Source: JAKACA01 sp052143575 (GTDB lineage Bacteria; Actinomycetota; Acidimicrobiia; Acidimicrobiales; Bog-793). From it: a stretch of DNA of 64,000 nt. Shown piece by piece: positions 23,448 to 32,509 of this stretch (positions are counted from its first letter, which is position 1; each line of letters begins with the position of its first letter). Under the pieces are notes generated by a model. That model did not search any database, was not told the DNA's origin, and worked only from the letters and a program-made list of their open reading frames with translations. The stretch spans positions 5,900 to 69,899 of the forward strand of contig JBKQSP010000055.1 in NCBI GenBank assembly GCA_052143575.1, in the 5' to 3' direction. Position numbers and translations under genes: made by a program.

Positions 23448-25265
23448 ATGCTCCCTGATTACGCCGAATACGAGCAGGCCATCGGCCTCGACTGGTACGC
23501 CGCCGACCCCAACCTGCGACTCCTGCTCGACCGCCTGCTGCCCGACAGCGACGACCGGCTGTTCGCGGAGGACGTCGTCTCGCGCTACGGCGTCCTCGTA
23601 GGGCAGAAGATCGCAGCGAACGCCGAGGCCACCGACAAGCACGGCCCGGTCCTCGCCCGCTATGACCGCTGGGGCAACGACGTCGGCCTCGTCGAGCACA
23701 GCGCCACCTGGATGGAGAACAAGGCGGAGCTGATCCGGGCGGGCTTCGCCGGGGGCCTGCAAGCGCACGCCGGTCGGCCCGTGCCGGCCGTCGTCACAGC
23801 CGCCATCTCCTACCTCGTGTCGCAGGCCGAGACGGCCGCCTACTGCGCCCTCGGGATGACGAGCGGAGCGGCCGACATCGTCGAGCGCTACGCACCGCTG
23901 TCGGTGCGCGGCGAGATCCTTGGCCGGCTGACGTCGCTCGACCCGGAGGAGTCCTGGGAAGGCGGCATGTTCCTCACCGAGCGCCAAGGCGGCAGCGACG
24001 TCGGCGCCAACACGACGAGCGCCGTGCAGGACGGCGACGAATGGCGCCTCTTCGGCGACAAGCACTTCTGCTCGAACGTCGACGCCGACGTCTTCATCGT
24101 GCTCGCCCGCCCGCACGGGGCGCCCGAGGGCAGCCGCGGGCTGGCTACGTTCATCATGCCCCGCTGCCTGCCCGACGGCGGCCAGAACGGCTTCTGGGTG
24201 AAGCGGTTGAAGCCGAAGCTCGGCACCGTGGGAGTCCCCACCGGTGAGGTCACCCTGGACGGGGCGCTCGCCTGGCTGGCCGGCCCGCAGCGAGAAGCCG
24301 ACACCGGCCTCGGCAACGGTCACTCCGATGCCGCCCGCGACGGCCGAGGCCTCAACCGGATGATGGAGATGGTGAACGGGAGCCGGTTCGGTGTGGCGCT
24401 CATGAGCCTCGGCATCCACCGCCGTGCCTGGCTCGAGGCGGCCATCTACGCCGCCAACCGCCAGCAGTTCGGCAACCGGGTCGACTCGTACCCGCTCGTG
24501 CGGGAGACCCTCGTCGACCTGCTCACCGACCTCGAGGCCGGGCTCAGCCTCAGCTTCGAGTGCGCGGCGGCGAACCGCACAGCCCCCTCACCAGAGGAGG
24601 GTGCCATGCTGCGCCGCATCGCCATCCCGCTCGCCAAGCTGCGGGCTTGCCGCGTGGGCCTCGAGTCGACGATGCACGCCCTCGAGGTCTTCGGCGGCAA
24701 CGGCTACATGGAGGACTGGCCGGTCGCCCGGCAGCTGCGCGACGCCCAGTGCCACACGATCTGGGAAGGCACGGAGAACATCTGCTGCATCGACGTGCGG
24801 CGAGCCATGCGCTCGGACAACGCCGACGAAGCCGTCCTGCGGCGGATCGACCGGGCGGTCGATGCCGGCTCTTCGGCGCCGCCCTCCGGGGGCGTGCTGC
24901 ACGAGCCGCTGGCGGCGCTGCGGGGCGCCCGCGCCGAGCTCGCCGAGGCCGTGGCGTTTCTGCGCTCGGCACCGAGCGACCTCGCCCTCCTGCAGCTTCG
25001 CCGCTTCTCCTACCTCATGGCCGACACCTTGGAAGGCGCCCTCCTCTGCGAGGAGGCGGCCTGGTCGCTCGGGCGCGACGGCGACGCCCGCAAGGCCGTC
25101 ATCGCACGCCGCTTCGCCGCACGCCGGCTCAGCAACCGGCCCCTGCGCGGCATCACGAGCCCGGACCGAACGGTCATCGACCTCTTCGAGCCCATCGTGC
25201 GCTACGGCAGGATCGATCCGTCAGACGCACTGGCGGCGGCCGGGGCGATGGCTGCCTCGTCCTGA
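23448..25265 (+). CDS. Large acyl-CoA dehydrogenase, AidB/FadE-like
   Basis: The protein has 605 residues, about 200 more than a common acyl-CoA dehydrogenase. The extra length is an N-terminal helical part (1-120) and a C-terminal helical part after residue 460, as in AidB and the long FadE proteins. Conserved core segments are FLTERQGGSDVGANTT, DKHFCSNVDADVF, EVFGGNGYMEDWPVARQLRD and TIWEGTENICCID, so the WEGT glutamate and FAD contacts are kept. GAGGAGG five or so bases before the ATG at 23448 is a good ribosome-binding site. It probably oxidises long or unusual acyl-CoAs. Confidence 0.88.
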   Translation: MLPDYAEYEQAIGLDWYAADPNLRLLLDRLLPDSDDRLFAEDVVSRYGVLVGQKIAANAEATDKHGPVLARYDRWGNDVGLVEHSATWMENKAELIRAGFAGGLQAHAGRPVPAVVTAAISYLVSQAETAAYCALGMTSGAADIVERYAPLSVRGEILGRLTSLDPEESWEGGMFLTERQGGSDVGANTTSAVQDGDEWRLFGDKHFCSNVDADVFIVLARPHGAPEGSRGLATFIMPRCLPDGGQNGFWVKRLKPKLGTVGVPTGEVTLDGALAWLAGPQREADTGLGNGHSDAARDGRGLNRMMEMVNGSRFGVALMSLGIHRRAWLEAAIYAANRQQFGNRVDSYPLVRETLVDLLTDLEAGLSLSFECAAANRTAPSPEEGAMLRRIAIPLAKLRACRVGLESTMHALEVFGGNGYMEDWPVARQLRDAQCHTIWEGTENICCIDVRRAMRSDNADEAVLRRIDRAVDAGSSAPPSGGVLHEPLAALRGARAELAEAVAFLRSAPSDLALLQLRRFSYLMADTLEGALLCEEAAWSLGRDGDARKAVIARRFAARRLSNRPLRGITSPDRTVIDLFEPIVRYGRIDPSDALAAAGAMAASS

Positions 25266-25366
25266 GGCGACAGGGGGTTGCAGGGCTTGAACCTCGAGGC
25301 GCTCGGCCCGGGCTGCCGGAGCCGGCCGGCTCGGCCGTGCCGAGACGGCACCGATCCAGCCTGCCG
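25266..25366. other. Intergenic region
   Basis: This GC-rich stretch separates a convergent pair. It contains several short inverted repeats such as GAGCCGGCCGGCTC, which may help to end transcription, and no gene that I can support. Confidence 0.4.
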
Positions 25367-25594
25367 TCAGATCCAGCCTTGGCCCCCGTCGAGCTGCCGA
25401 CCGGTCCCGCTCGAGTGCGACAGGTGGTCCACCACGATGGGATGGACGGGCGGGGTGTGACGGACGGGGCCCGGTATCGGCCGAGTCGTCACGGCCGCCC
25501 CGAGGGCGGCGGACATCAGCAATCCCGCCACAACGAACAGCGGCTTCTTTGACGGCCGGACGGCTCGCCCCTGCGGGCGCTGTGCTCGGCTCAT
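25367..25594 (-). CDS. Small membrane-anchored or secreted protein of unknown function
   Basis: I do not recognise this 75-residue product. It begins with a basic segment (MSRAQRPQGRAVRPSKK) followed by one hydrophobic stretch (PLFVVAGLLMSAALGAAV), which fits a signal anchor or signal peptide, and ends in a His/Pro-rich tail. GGAGG five bases before the ATG at 25594 supports the start. A longer frame reaches 25654 but has no better start. Confidence 0.5.
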   Translation of the reverse strand: MSRAQRPQGRAVRPSKKPLFVVAGLLMSAALGAAVTTRPIPGPVRHTPPVHPIVVDHLSHSSGTGRQLDGGQGWI

Positions 25595-25727
25595 CGTCGC
25601 CTCCAGCGCATGGCGGCCGGTCCTGTCGCCGGCCCTCACCAACATCTGACGCACCAGGGTGCCGGTTGGTTGCAGGGAATCTCAATTCCGGCAGGAGACT
25701 GCCACCACGACGGCCCGGGCGGCGAGG

Positions 25728-26099
25728 TCAGTCGGTGCGCGCCACGTACCCGCCACGCCCGAGCGAAGCGCTCTCGAAGAAGTCCATCGACTCGTCGACG
25801 CTGCCGCGCACCTCGGTCACCCAGGGCAGGCGTTGACGCATCAGGCGCTCGACGCCGCCCTGCAAGGTGAGACCGGAGATGGCGCACGAGCCGCAGGCGC
25901 CCTGCAGCTGGACCTCGACGATGCCGGTGTCGAAGTCGACGTCCACGACGACGAGGTCACCACCGTCCTCCTGCACGGCGGGGCGCATCAGATCCATGAG
26001 CTGGTCGAGCGCAGCCTGACGGACGGCCCGCTCGGCGTCGTCGATCGGGGCGGCGACGGCTGCCGCCTCGGCAGGACCGCCTCGCGTCGATTCGCTCAT
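25728..26099 (-). CDS. NifU C-terminal-domain protein (Fe-S scaffold)
   Basis: The 123-residue protein carries the NfuA/NifU C-terminal domain: helical start ALDQLMDLMRPAVQEDGGDLVVVDV, then the CxxC in QGACGSCAISGLTLQGGVE that binds a shared iron-sulfur cluster between two subunits, and the end RLPWVTEV. It would carry or deliver Fe-S clusters in the cytosol. The first 28 residues are Ala-rich. The ATG at 26099 is preferred over an upstream frame that would cross the divergent nucleotidyltransferase gene. Confidence 0.9.
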   Translation of the reverse strand: MSESTRGGPAEAAAVAAPIDDAERAVRQAALDQLMDLMRPAVQEDGGDLVVVDVDFDTGIVEVQLQGACGSCAISGLTLQGGVERLMRQRLPWVTEVRGSVDESMDFFESASLGRGGYVARTD

Positions 26100-26148
26100 C
26101 TCGCCCTCTGACACACCCTGAATGATACGAACGACGAGGCGTGCGCCG

Positions 26149-26154
26149 TACAGT
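26149..26154 (+). promoter_or_regulatory. -10 box of the nucleotidyltransferase gene
   Basis: TACAGT ends six bases before the GTG at 26161. It favours this start over an upstream ATG at 26122, which would lie before the promoter box. Confidence 0.5.
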
Positions 26155-26160
26155 TCTCGC

Positions 26161-27006
26161 GTGCAACTCGTCGTCATGGCAGCAGGACACGGTCGTCGAT
26201 TCGGTGGGCTGAAGCAGCTCGCCCCTGTCGGTCCGAACGGTGAGGCCCTCATGGACTACACCGCCAGGGAGGCGCTGGCGGCCGGTTTCGATCACGCAGT
26301 GGTCATCGTGCGCGACGAAGTCCGTCAGGAGCTGCTCGACCACATCGCCACCTACTGGCCGCCGGAGCTGCGGGTGAGCGCCGTCACCCAAGGCCCCATC
26401 GCCGGCACCGCCCAGGCTGTTGCCTCCACCGAGGAGCTGATCGAGGGCTCCTTCGGTGTCGTCAACGCCGACGATCTCTACGGCGGGGCAGCCCTGCGGG
26501 CGCTCGCCGCCGAGACGGAGAGTCTCGGGCCGGACGAGCACGTCATCATCGGCTACCGGCTCGAGAACACCGTGCTGACCGATGCCCCGGTCACCCGCGG
26601 CATCTGCGTGTCGGGCCCCGACGGCTATCTCGAGGTCGTCGTGGAGCAGACCGTGCAGCGCACGGCGGCGGGCGGCTTCAGCGGGCGCCCCATCCGTGCC
26701 GCCGCCGCCGAAGCCGAGAGCCAGCTGAGCGGTGCCGAGCTCGTGTCGATGAACCTGTGGGGCTTCTCGGAGGGAATCTACGACGACCTCGACCGGGCGC
26801 TCGCCCTCTTCGACCCGGAGACGGCCCCCCACGTCGAAGGCAAACCGGCCGAGCTCCTCCTGCCCGACGTCGTCGCCCATCTCGTGGCAACGGACCTCGC
26901 TCGCGTGCGGGTCGTCGAGACGTCCGGCCGCTGCATCGGGCTCACGCACCCCGACGACGTTCCCCTCGTGCAGAGGATCCTGGCCGCCGCCGGCCTCGAG
27001 TCTTAG
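26161..27006 (+). CDS. Sugar-phosphate nucleotidyltransferase-like protein
   Basis: The 281-residue protein starts with the nucleotidyltransferase loop VVMAAGHGRRFGGLKQLAPV (residues 4-23), has GTAQAVAST for base binding and NADDLYG, where the Asp pair would hold Mg2+ (residue about 104). It resembles glucose-1-phosphate thymidylyl/uridylyl-type enzymes in the first half. The second half is less typical. No sugar pathway genes flank it, so the sugar is unknown. Its stop overlaps that of the convergent nitronate monooxygenase gene. Confidence 0.8.
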   Translation: MQLVVMAAGHGRRFGGLKQLAPVGPNGEALMDYTAREALAAGFDHAVVIVRDEVRQELLDHIATYWPPELRVSAVTQGPIAGTAQAVASTEELIEGSFGVVNADDLYGGAALRALAAETESLGPDEHVIIGYRLENTVLTDAPVTRGICVSGPDGYLEVVVEQTVQRTAAGGFSGRPIRAAAAEAESQLSGAELVSMNLWGFSEGIYDDLDRALALFDPETAPHVEGKPAELLLPDVVAHLVATDLARVRVVETSGRCIGLTHPDDVPLVQRILAAAGLES

Positions 27007-28124
27007 TCCTCGAGCAGCTTCGCCAACCGCTCGGCGGCGCTCGCGAAGCCCTCCACCATCTCGAAGACGACCTGGCGGGCCGGCTTGACCGTGTTCATGC
27101 GCGAGACGATCTGCCCGACGGGGATGCCCTGCAGCTCGGCCACCTCGGAGCGGGCGATGCGGCGCTGGGCGTCAGCCGTGAGCATGTACTGCAGCGGCAT
27201 CGGCAGCGTGCCCGGCGACTCGGGCGCTTCCCAGGCCTCCGTCCAGGCCGTACGGAGCTGGCGGGCGGGCTTGCCGGTGAGGGCCCGCGAGCGGGCCGTG
27301 TCGCGGGAGCCGGCTGCCAGCAGCTTGGTGACGAGCTTCGGCGGCATGTCGCTCTCGGCGGTCGTCAGCCAGATCGAGCCGCACCAGACGCCCTCGGCAC
27401 CGAGGGCGAGGGCGGCGGCGACTTGGCGGCCGTCGCCGATGCCGCCGGCCGCCAGAACCGGTCTCGGCGCCACGGCGTCGACGACGTCGGGCACGAGGAC
27501 CATGGAGGTGATCTCCCCGGTATGCCCACCCGCTTCGTACCCGGAGGCGACGATGATGTCGACACCGTTGCGCACCTGGCTCTCGGCTTGCGAAACGGAG
27601 CCGACGAGGGCGGCGACAAGGACGTCGTGCTCGTGCGCCCGCTCGACGACATCGGGTGGGGGCGGTCCGAGCGCGTTCGCCAACAGCTTGATGGGGTGCT
27701 CGAGGGCGATGTCGACGAGTGGGCGGGCGCCTTCGTGCGTCCAGCCGAGCAGCCGGTGGACGTCCTCGTCGTCCGGCAGCTTCGCCACCCCGTAGCGGTC
27801 GAGGACGTCCTCGACGTAGGCGCGGTGCGCCGCCGGGATCAGCTCGTCGAGGATCGAGGCCATCTCGGCGTTGGAGGCGTCGGCGGGAAGATCGCCGGCG
27901 CCGGCGTAGGAGGCCGGCATGACGACGTCGACGCCGTATGGCTTGCCGGCGACGTGGGCGTCGATCCAGTCGAGCTCGATCGCCAGCTGCTCGGGCGTGA
28001 ACGCAAGGGCCCCCAGCACGCCGAAGCCGCCGGCGTTCGTGACGGCGGCCACGACGTCTCGGCAGTGGGAGAAGGCGAAGATCGGGAACTCGATGCCGAG
28101 CGACGCCGAGAGCGGTGTCTTCAT
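27003..28124 (-). CDS. Nitronate monooxygenase family protein
   Basis: This FMN-dependent TIM-barrel enzyme has 373 residues. It shows the N-terminal GIEFPIFAFSH, the middle VASGYEAGGHTGEI with the histidine used in nitronate oxidation, and the FMN-phosphate loop AAGGIGDGRQVAAALALGAEGVWCGS. Homologs oxidise alkyl nitronates or act as enoyl reductase-like enzymes. The ATG at 28124 overlaps the fadD stop (ATGA), which suggests that it works on an acyl-type substrate with the neighbor. A longer frame upstream is within fadD. Confidence 0.88.
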   Translation of the reverse strand: MKTPLSASLGIEFPIFAFSHCRDVVAAVTNAGGFGVLGALAFTPEQLAIELDWIDAHVAGKPYGVDVVMPASYAGAGDLPADASNAEMASILDELIPAAHRAYVEDVLDRYGVAKLPDDEDVHRLLGWTHEGARPLVDIALEHPIKLLANALGPPPPDVVERAHEHDVLVAALVGSVSQAESQVRNGVDIIVASGYEAGGHTGEITSMVLVPDVVDAVAPRPVLAAGGIGDGRQVAAALALGAEGVWCGSIWLTTAESDMPPKLVTKLLAAGSRDTARSRALTGKPARQLRTAWTEAWEAPESPGTLPMPLQYMLTADAQRRIARSEVAELQGIPVGQIVSRMNTVKPARQVVFEMVEGFASAAERLAKLLED

Positions 28125-29827
28125 GGGACCTCCGGGGATTCGCCCTGGGCGGATACGGGTACGGGAGCCTCCCCGAGGGCGACTCGCAGCGCCCAGCGGT
28201 AGTCGGCCTTGCCGGCCGGGGAACGCACGAACTCCTCCACGACGTGCAGCTGGCGCGGGACCTTGTAGCCGGCGATGCGTGTGCGGCAATGCGCCTGCAG
28301 CGACTCGAGGTCCGGGTGGCAGCCCTCGCGGGCCTGCACGACGGCGGCCACGCGCTGGCCCCAGCGAGCGTCCGGCACCCCCACGACGGTGACGTCGTAG
28401 ACGTCGGGGTGCGACTTGACGGCTGCCTCGACCTCCTCGGGGAAGACCTTCTCGCCCCCGGTGTTGATGGAGACCGACCCGCGTCCGAGGAGGCTGATGG
28501 CGCCGTCCTCCTCGAGCACGGCGAGGTCGCCCGTCATGACGTAGCGAGTGCCCTCGACGTCGATGAACACCTCGGCTGTCTTCACGGGATCCTTGTAGTA
28601 GCCGATGGGGATGTTGCCGGAGCGGGCGAGGCGGCCCACCTCGCCCGTGCCCGGTCTCATCACCCGCAGGTCGGCGTCGAGCACGACCGAGTCCCGCACC
28701 GCCGTCACGGTCGGGCCGCCGCGCATGGCGGTGGCGCCTGGCTTGACGACGGCGATCCCGTTCGCTCCGCTCTCCGACGAGCCGATGGCATCGGTCATGA
28801 GCAGGCTCGGGAAAGAGCGGAAGAACGCCTCCTTCACGTCCGGGGAGAACACGGCGGCCGTCGAGGAGAGCCCGAGGAGCGACGAGGTGTCATAGGGCTC
28901 GCCGGCGAGCGCCCTGTCCTCGAACTCCTCGATCAGCGGGCGCGCCATGGCGTCGCCCGTCAACATGACGAGGTTGACCCCGAGCTCGCCCACGAGCCGC
29001 CAGACGCCGGCCGGGTCGAACCGCTCCACGAGGACGACCCGGTTCCCCTTGAAGCTCTGCCCCATGACGCCCCATTGCGTGGCGCCGTGCATGAGCGGGG
29101 CGATCGGCAGGAACGTGACGGCGAAGTTGTCGGCGAGCGCCTTGCGGGCGAGGTCGTGCGGATCCTCGATGCGGATGTTGGTGAGGGGGTCGATGCCTCC
29201 GCCGAGGGCGAACAGCACGTCCTCGTGCCGCCACACGACACCTTTCGGAAGGCCCGTCGTACCACCCGTGAACAGGATGTAGCGGTCGTCGGCGGAGCGA
29301 GGCGCGAAATCGCGCTCCGGCGAGCAGGGCGCCAGCGCCGCCTCGAAATCGACGACGTCGATCTGCCCGGCACCCGGCAAGAGATCCCCCCCGCCAGCGG
29401 CCGGCCCCGTGCCGTCATCGACGACGAGAACGTGACGCAGTCGCGGGAGGGCGTCCCGGCAGGCGATGACGAGTGGTGCGAAGTGGCGGTCGACGACCAT
29501 GGCCACGACGTCCGAGCTGGCGAAGAGGTAGCGGAGCTCGTCCTCGACGTAGCGGTAGTTGATGTTGATCCAAACGGCCCGCAGCTTGAAGACGGCCCAG
29601 AGGGTTTCGACCCACTCCACGCGGTTGTAGGCGTAGATGCCGACGTGATCGCCCGGCCCGACGCCGGCGGCGGCCAAGTGGTGGGCGAGCTGGTTGGCCC
29701 GCCCCTCCATCTCGTCATAGGTCCGGCGGACGCCGTTGGCGACGAGGTACTCGCGATCGCCGAAGACGTCGACGGCATACTCGAAGAGGTCGGCCAGGTT
29801 GAACTCCACCGGCGATAAGTAGAACAT
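28121..29827 (-). CDS. Fatty-acyl-CoA/acyl-AMP synthetase (FadD type)
   Basis: The protein has 568 residues and is an ANL-superfamily adenylating enzyme that makes acyl-AMP and then acyl-CoA. The ATP loop is YILFTGGTTGLPKGVVW, the hinge is near GRGSVSINTGGEKVFPEEVE, and the C-terminal catalytic lysine is in GKADYRW. There is no signal peptide. No good ribosome-binding site precedes the ATG at 29827; a GTG eight or so codons inside is an alternative start. It heads a two-gene operon with the nitronate monooxygenase. Confidence 0.92.
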   Translation of the reverse strand: MFYLSPVEFNLADLFEYAVDVFGDREYLVANGVRRTYDEMEGRANQLAHHLAAAGVGPGDHVGIYAYNRVEWVETLWAVFKLRAVWININYRYVEDELRYLFASSDVVAMVVDRHFAPLVIACRDALPRLRHVLVVDDGTGPAAGGGDLLPGAGQIDVVDFEAALAPCSPERDFAPRSADDRYILFTGGTTGLPKGVVWRHEDVLFALGGGIDPLTNIRIEDPHDLARKALADNFAVTFLPIAPLMHGATQWGVMGQSFKGNRVVLVERFDPAGVWRLVGELGVNLVMLTGDAMARPLIEEFEDRALAGEPYDTSSLLGLSSTAAVFSPDVKEAFFRSFPSLLMTDAIGSSESGANGIAVVKPGATAMRGGPTVTAVRDSVVLDADLRVMRPGTGEVGRLARSGNIPIGYYKDPVKTAEVFIDVEGTRYVMTGDLAVLEEDGAISLLGRGSVSINTGGEKVFPEEVEAAVKSHPDVYDVTVVGVPDARWGQRVAAVVQAREGCHPDLESLQAHCRTRIAGYKVPRQLHVVEEFVRSPAGKADYRWALRVALGEAPVPVSAQGESPEVP

Positions 29828-29898
29828 GTTCTCGTTTTGGCATCAAGCGTGGCCTGCAGGTCTGGCAGGATGCTGAGGGCGAAAGGGGGAGGCTCGAC

Positions 29899-31014
29899 AT
29901 GCCGGTTCCGCTCGACGAATACCCGGTTCACCAGGTGCCGTTGTCGATGGCGTATGTCGCCACGAGCGATCGCAACGCCTACGACCGCTGCTACGTCAAT
30001 GCCCACAACCGGACAGGGGAGCTCTTCCTCGTCGCCGGGATGGGCGTCTACCCGAACCTCGGCGTCACCGACGCCTTCGTCACGGTGATGCGCAACGGTC
30101 GGCAATCGACGTTGCAGCTGTCCGACGGGCTCGGCTCGGACCGCACCTCACAGCGGGTCGGCCCCTTCGGGATCGAGGTCGTCGAGCCGCTGCGACAGCT
30201 ACGCCTCGCCTGTGAACCCGGCGAGCTCGGGATCGGGCTCGACCTCCTCTGGACCGGGTCGTTCCCCGCCGTGGACGAGCCGCTCCACACGATGCGTTCC
30301 GGCCCTCGCATCATCCTCGAGGGCGCTCGCTTCGCCCAGGTCGGGACGTGCGAGGGCACCGTCCACCTCGACGGCGAGGAGTTCAGCTTCACGACGGCCT
30401 CGTCGGCGGGCACCCGGGACCGTTCCTGGGGCATCCGCCCCGTCGGCGAGAGCGAGCCGCCCGGCCGCCCGGCCGCTGAGCCGGCGGGCGGCTTCGGCTT
30501 TTGGTGGACCTATGTGCCGCTGCGTTTCGACGACTTCGCCATCGTCGTGATCGCCCAGGAGGACGGGGACGGCACCCGCACGACGGCCGAAGCGGTGCGC
30601 GTCTGGCCGTCGGAGACGGGTCGCCCAGCCGAGCAGCTCGGATGGGCGGACATCGTGGTTCACTACCGCACCGGGACGCGGGTGCCGAGCGGAGCCACCA
30701 TCACGATGACAAAGCGAGGGACGCCAACGGTCGTCGAGATCGAGAGCCTCGGCTACGTCCTGCTCAACGCGGGTCCCGGCTATAACGGCGACCCCGGCTG
30801 GTCGCACGGGCGTTGGCGAGGCCCCGGCTCGGCCACCCGCGTCGACGCCGACCTCGACGACCCCGCCTTGCAGGGCCAGACGGCTTTCGGCGTCATCGAC
30901 CACATCGCCCGCGCCAGCTGTGACGGGCAGCTCGGCTACGGGCTCTTCGAGCATGCCTGCTTCGGTCGGCACGCCCCGTCAAGCTTCGCCGGCTGGGAGA
31001 GCGTGGCGCCGTGA
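29899..31014 (+). CDS. AttH/CrtC-like lipocalin-fold protein of unknown function
   Basis: The 371-residue protein has no signal peptide and is rich in beta strands. It contains GTRDRSWGIRPVG near residue 173, which fits the GxRDHSWGxR core I know from AttH-like, hydroxyneurosporene-synthase-type double lipocalin proteins, and FGFWWTYVPLRFDDFAIV. In mycobacteria such proteins occur next to APH-like kinases and acyl-CoA genes, as here. GGGGGAGG precedes the ATG at 29899. The stop overlaps the kinase gene (GTGA). Substrate binding is likely; the reaction is unknown. Confidence 0.7.
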   Translation: MPVPLDEYPVHQVPLSMAYVATSDRNAYDRCYVNAHNRTGELFLVAGMGVYPNLGVTDAFVTVMRNGRQSTLQLSDGLGSDRTSQRVGPFGIEVVEPLRQLRLACEPGELGIGLDLLWTGSFPAVDEPLHTMRSGPRIILEGARFAQVGTCEGTVHLDGEEFSFTTASSAGTRDRSWGIRPVGESEPPGRPAAEPAGGFGFWWTYVPLRFDDFAIVVIAQEDGDGTRTTAEAVRVWPSETGRPAEQLGWADIVVHYRTGTRVPSGATITMTKRGTPTVVEIESLGYVLLNAGPGYNGDPGWSHGRWRGPGSATRVDADLDDPALQGQTAFGVIDHIARASCDGQLGYGLFEHACFGRHAPSSFAGWESVAP

Positions 31015-32141
31015 CGGAGCGGGTTGAGACGAACGACGCCCTCGGCCTGCAGTCCTCCACACGGGACCGGGAGGAGCTGCGATCGGCCCTGGAGGCGTGG
31101 CTCTCGGCTGCGGGCCTCGGCAGGCGGGTGGCCTCGCTGGAGGTCCCGGAGCACACCGGCGTATCGAGCCTCTCCGTCATGCTCGACGTGGAGGACGAGG
31201 ACGGCGGCGGGCGGCGCCGTCTCGTCGCCCGCCTGGCACCGGATGCATCGGCCGTCCCGGTCTTTCCGAGCTACGACCTCGAGAAGCAGTTCCTCGTCCT
31301 CGAGCACCTCGCCGGCTACCCGGACGTGCCCGTGCCGGCCGTGCGGCGCCTCGAGCTCGACCCGAAGCCGCTTGGTGTGCCCTTCTTCGTCATGGACCGC
31401 ATCGAGGGGGAGATACCGCCGGACATCCTCCCCTACCCGTTCGGGTCCTGGCTGACGGCGGCCGGTCGGAGCGACCAGCGCCGCCTGCAGGATGGCGCCC
31501 TCGCCGCCCTCGCCGCCGTCCACCGAGTGGAGTTGCCGCCCGCCCTGGAGGGGCGGCTCGCCTTCGGCACCGACGGCGCCACCGCCCTGCACCGCCACGT
31601 CGCCCACGTCCGCCAGTACTACGACTGGTGCTCTGCGGACGGCGTCAGGTCGTCGGTTCTCGAGGAAGGCTTCGCCTGGCTCGAGCGTCACTGGCCTTCA
31701 GCGGTGGACGACCACGTGCTCAGCTGGGGCGATTCACGCATCGGCAACATGGTCTTTCGGGACTTCACGCCCGTGGCACTGCTCGACTGGGAGATGGTCG
31801 GCCTGGCGCCCCGCGAGGTCGACCTCGGCTGGATGATCTACCTGCACCGCTGGTTCGACGACATCGCCGCCCTGATGGAGATCGAGCCGATGCGCCACTT
31901 CATGCGAGTGCCGGAGGCGGTGGCGACCTACGAGGCCGAGAGCGGGACGATCGTGCGGGACCTGAGGTTCTTCCTGTTCTATGCCGCCTTGCACCACGGC
32001 GCCATCATGTTCCGGGTCACGCGTCGCCAGATCGCCTTCGGCCAGGCCGTCATGCCGGAGGATCCGAACGACTTGATCCTGCACCGCTCCACGCTGGAGG
32101 AGATGATGGCCGGCACCTACTGGGAGGGCTTCGAGACCTAG
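31011..32141 (+). CDS. APH-family phosphotransferase-like protein
   Basis: This 376-residue protein has the aminoglycoside-phosphotransferase/choline-kinase fold. The nucleotide lobe includes FLVLEHLAGYPDVPVPAV and the hinge PFFVMDRIEGE. The catalytic segment is LSWGDSRIGNMVF, where the usual HGD is WGD with Asp kept, and the metal motif is LLDWEMVGLAPREVDLGW. It is close to the N-terminal kinase domain of ACAD10/11-type proteins, which phosphorylate hydroxy-acyl-CoAs. Its setting among acyl-CoA genes suits that role, not antibiotic resistance. It is coupled to the AttH-like gene. Confidence 0.82.
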   Translation: MTERVETNDALGLQSSTRDREELRSALEAWLSAAGLGRRVASLEVPEHTGVSSLSVMLDVEDEDGGGRRRLVARLAPDASAVPVFPSYDLEKQFLVLEHLAGYPDVPVPAVRRLELDPKPLGVPFFVMDRIEGEIPPDILPYPFGSWLTAAGRSDQRRLQDGALAALAAVHRVELPPALEGRLAFGTDGATALHRHVAHVRQYYDWCSADGVRSSVLEEGFAWLERHWPSAVDDHVLSWGDSRIGNMVFRDFTPVALLDWEMVGLAPREVDLGWMIYLHRWFDDIAALMEIEPMRHFMRVPEAVATYEAESGTIVRDLRFFLFYAALHHGAIMFRVTRRQIAFGQAVMPEDPNDLILHRSTLEEMMAGTYWEGFET

Positions 32142-32153
32142 TGGTGCCGCGCG

Positions 32154-32504
32154 TTAGTTCGTCGGTGTATCCCGCAGCCATATGTCCAGGTCACCGAGGT
32201 AGAGGTCGCCGGCACAGTCGAGGGCTTCCTCGGGGCTGCCGCCCATCATGCCGCTCGGCAGGAACGAGTCCTCGTAGTCGTCGTGACTGGCCCGGTAGAT
32301 GGCGAAGCCCCACATGCTCGCCGATCCGGCGTAGCGGAGGCGGCAGAGCTTGACGGTGGTGCCGTCTGGAAGCACGGCGTCGACATAAGCGAAGTGCGCT
32401 CGGAAGCGGACCGTGAGGTCGGTGAGCTCGGGCCAACGCTCGAGTGCGTGGCGTCGCAGGCGGTGGGCGAGACTGTCCTTTGTCGAACCAGGGGGAGCCT
32501 TCAC
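32154..32504 (-). CDS. Small protein of unknown function next to IS630
   Basis: This 116-residue protein is not one I can name. It is soluble and mixed alpha/beta, with LTDLTVRFRAHFAYVDAVLPDG, LCRLRYAGSASMWGFAIY and a tail of Asp and Leu. The start is a GTG at 32504. The putative end of the IS630 element is only six bases upstream, so the native promoter, and perhaps part of the N terminus, has been cut off. The gene may be silent. Confidence 0.55.
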   Translation of the reverse strand: MKAPPGSTKDSLAHRLRRHALERWPELTDLTVRFRAHFAYVDAVLPDGTTVKLCRLRYAGSASMWGFAIYRASHDDYEDSFLPSGMMGGSPEEALDCAGDLYLGDLDIWLRDTPTN

Positions 32505-32509
32505 CGTCC

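Noticed and set aside
31011..32141. Aminoglycoside resistance gene
   Set aside because: The APH fold here belongs to the ACAD10/11-like kinase group and is coupled to lipid-type genes; the HGD motif is WGD.
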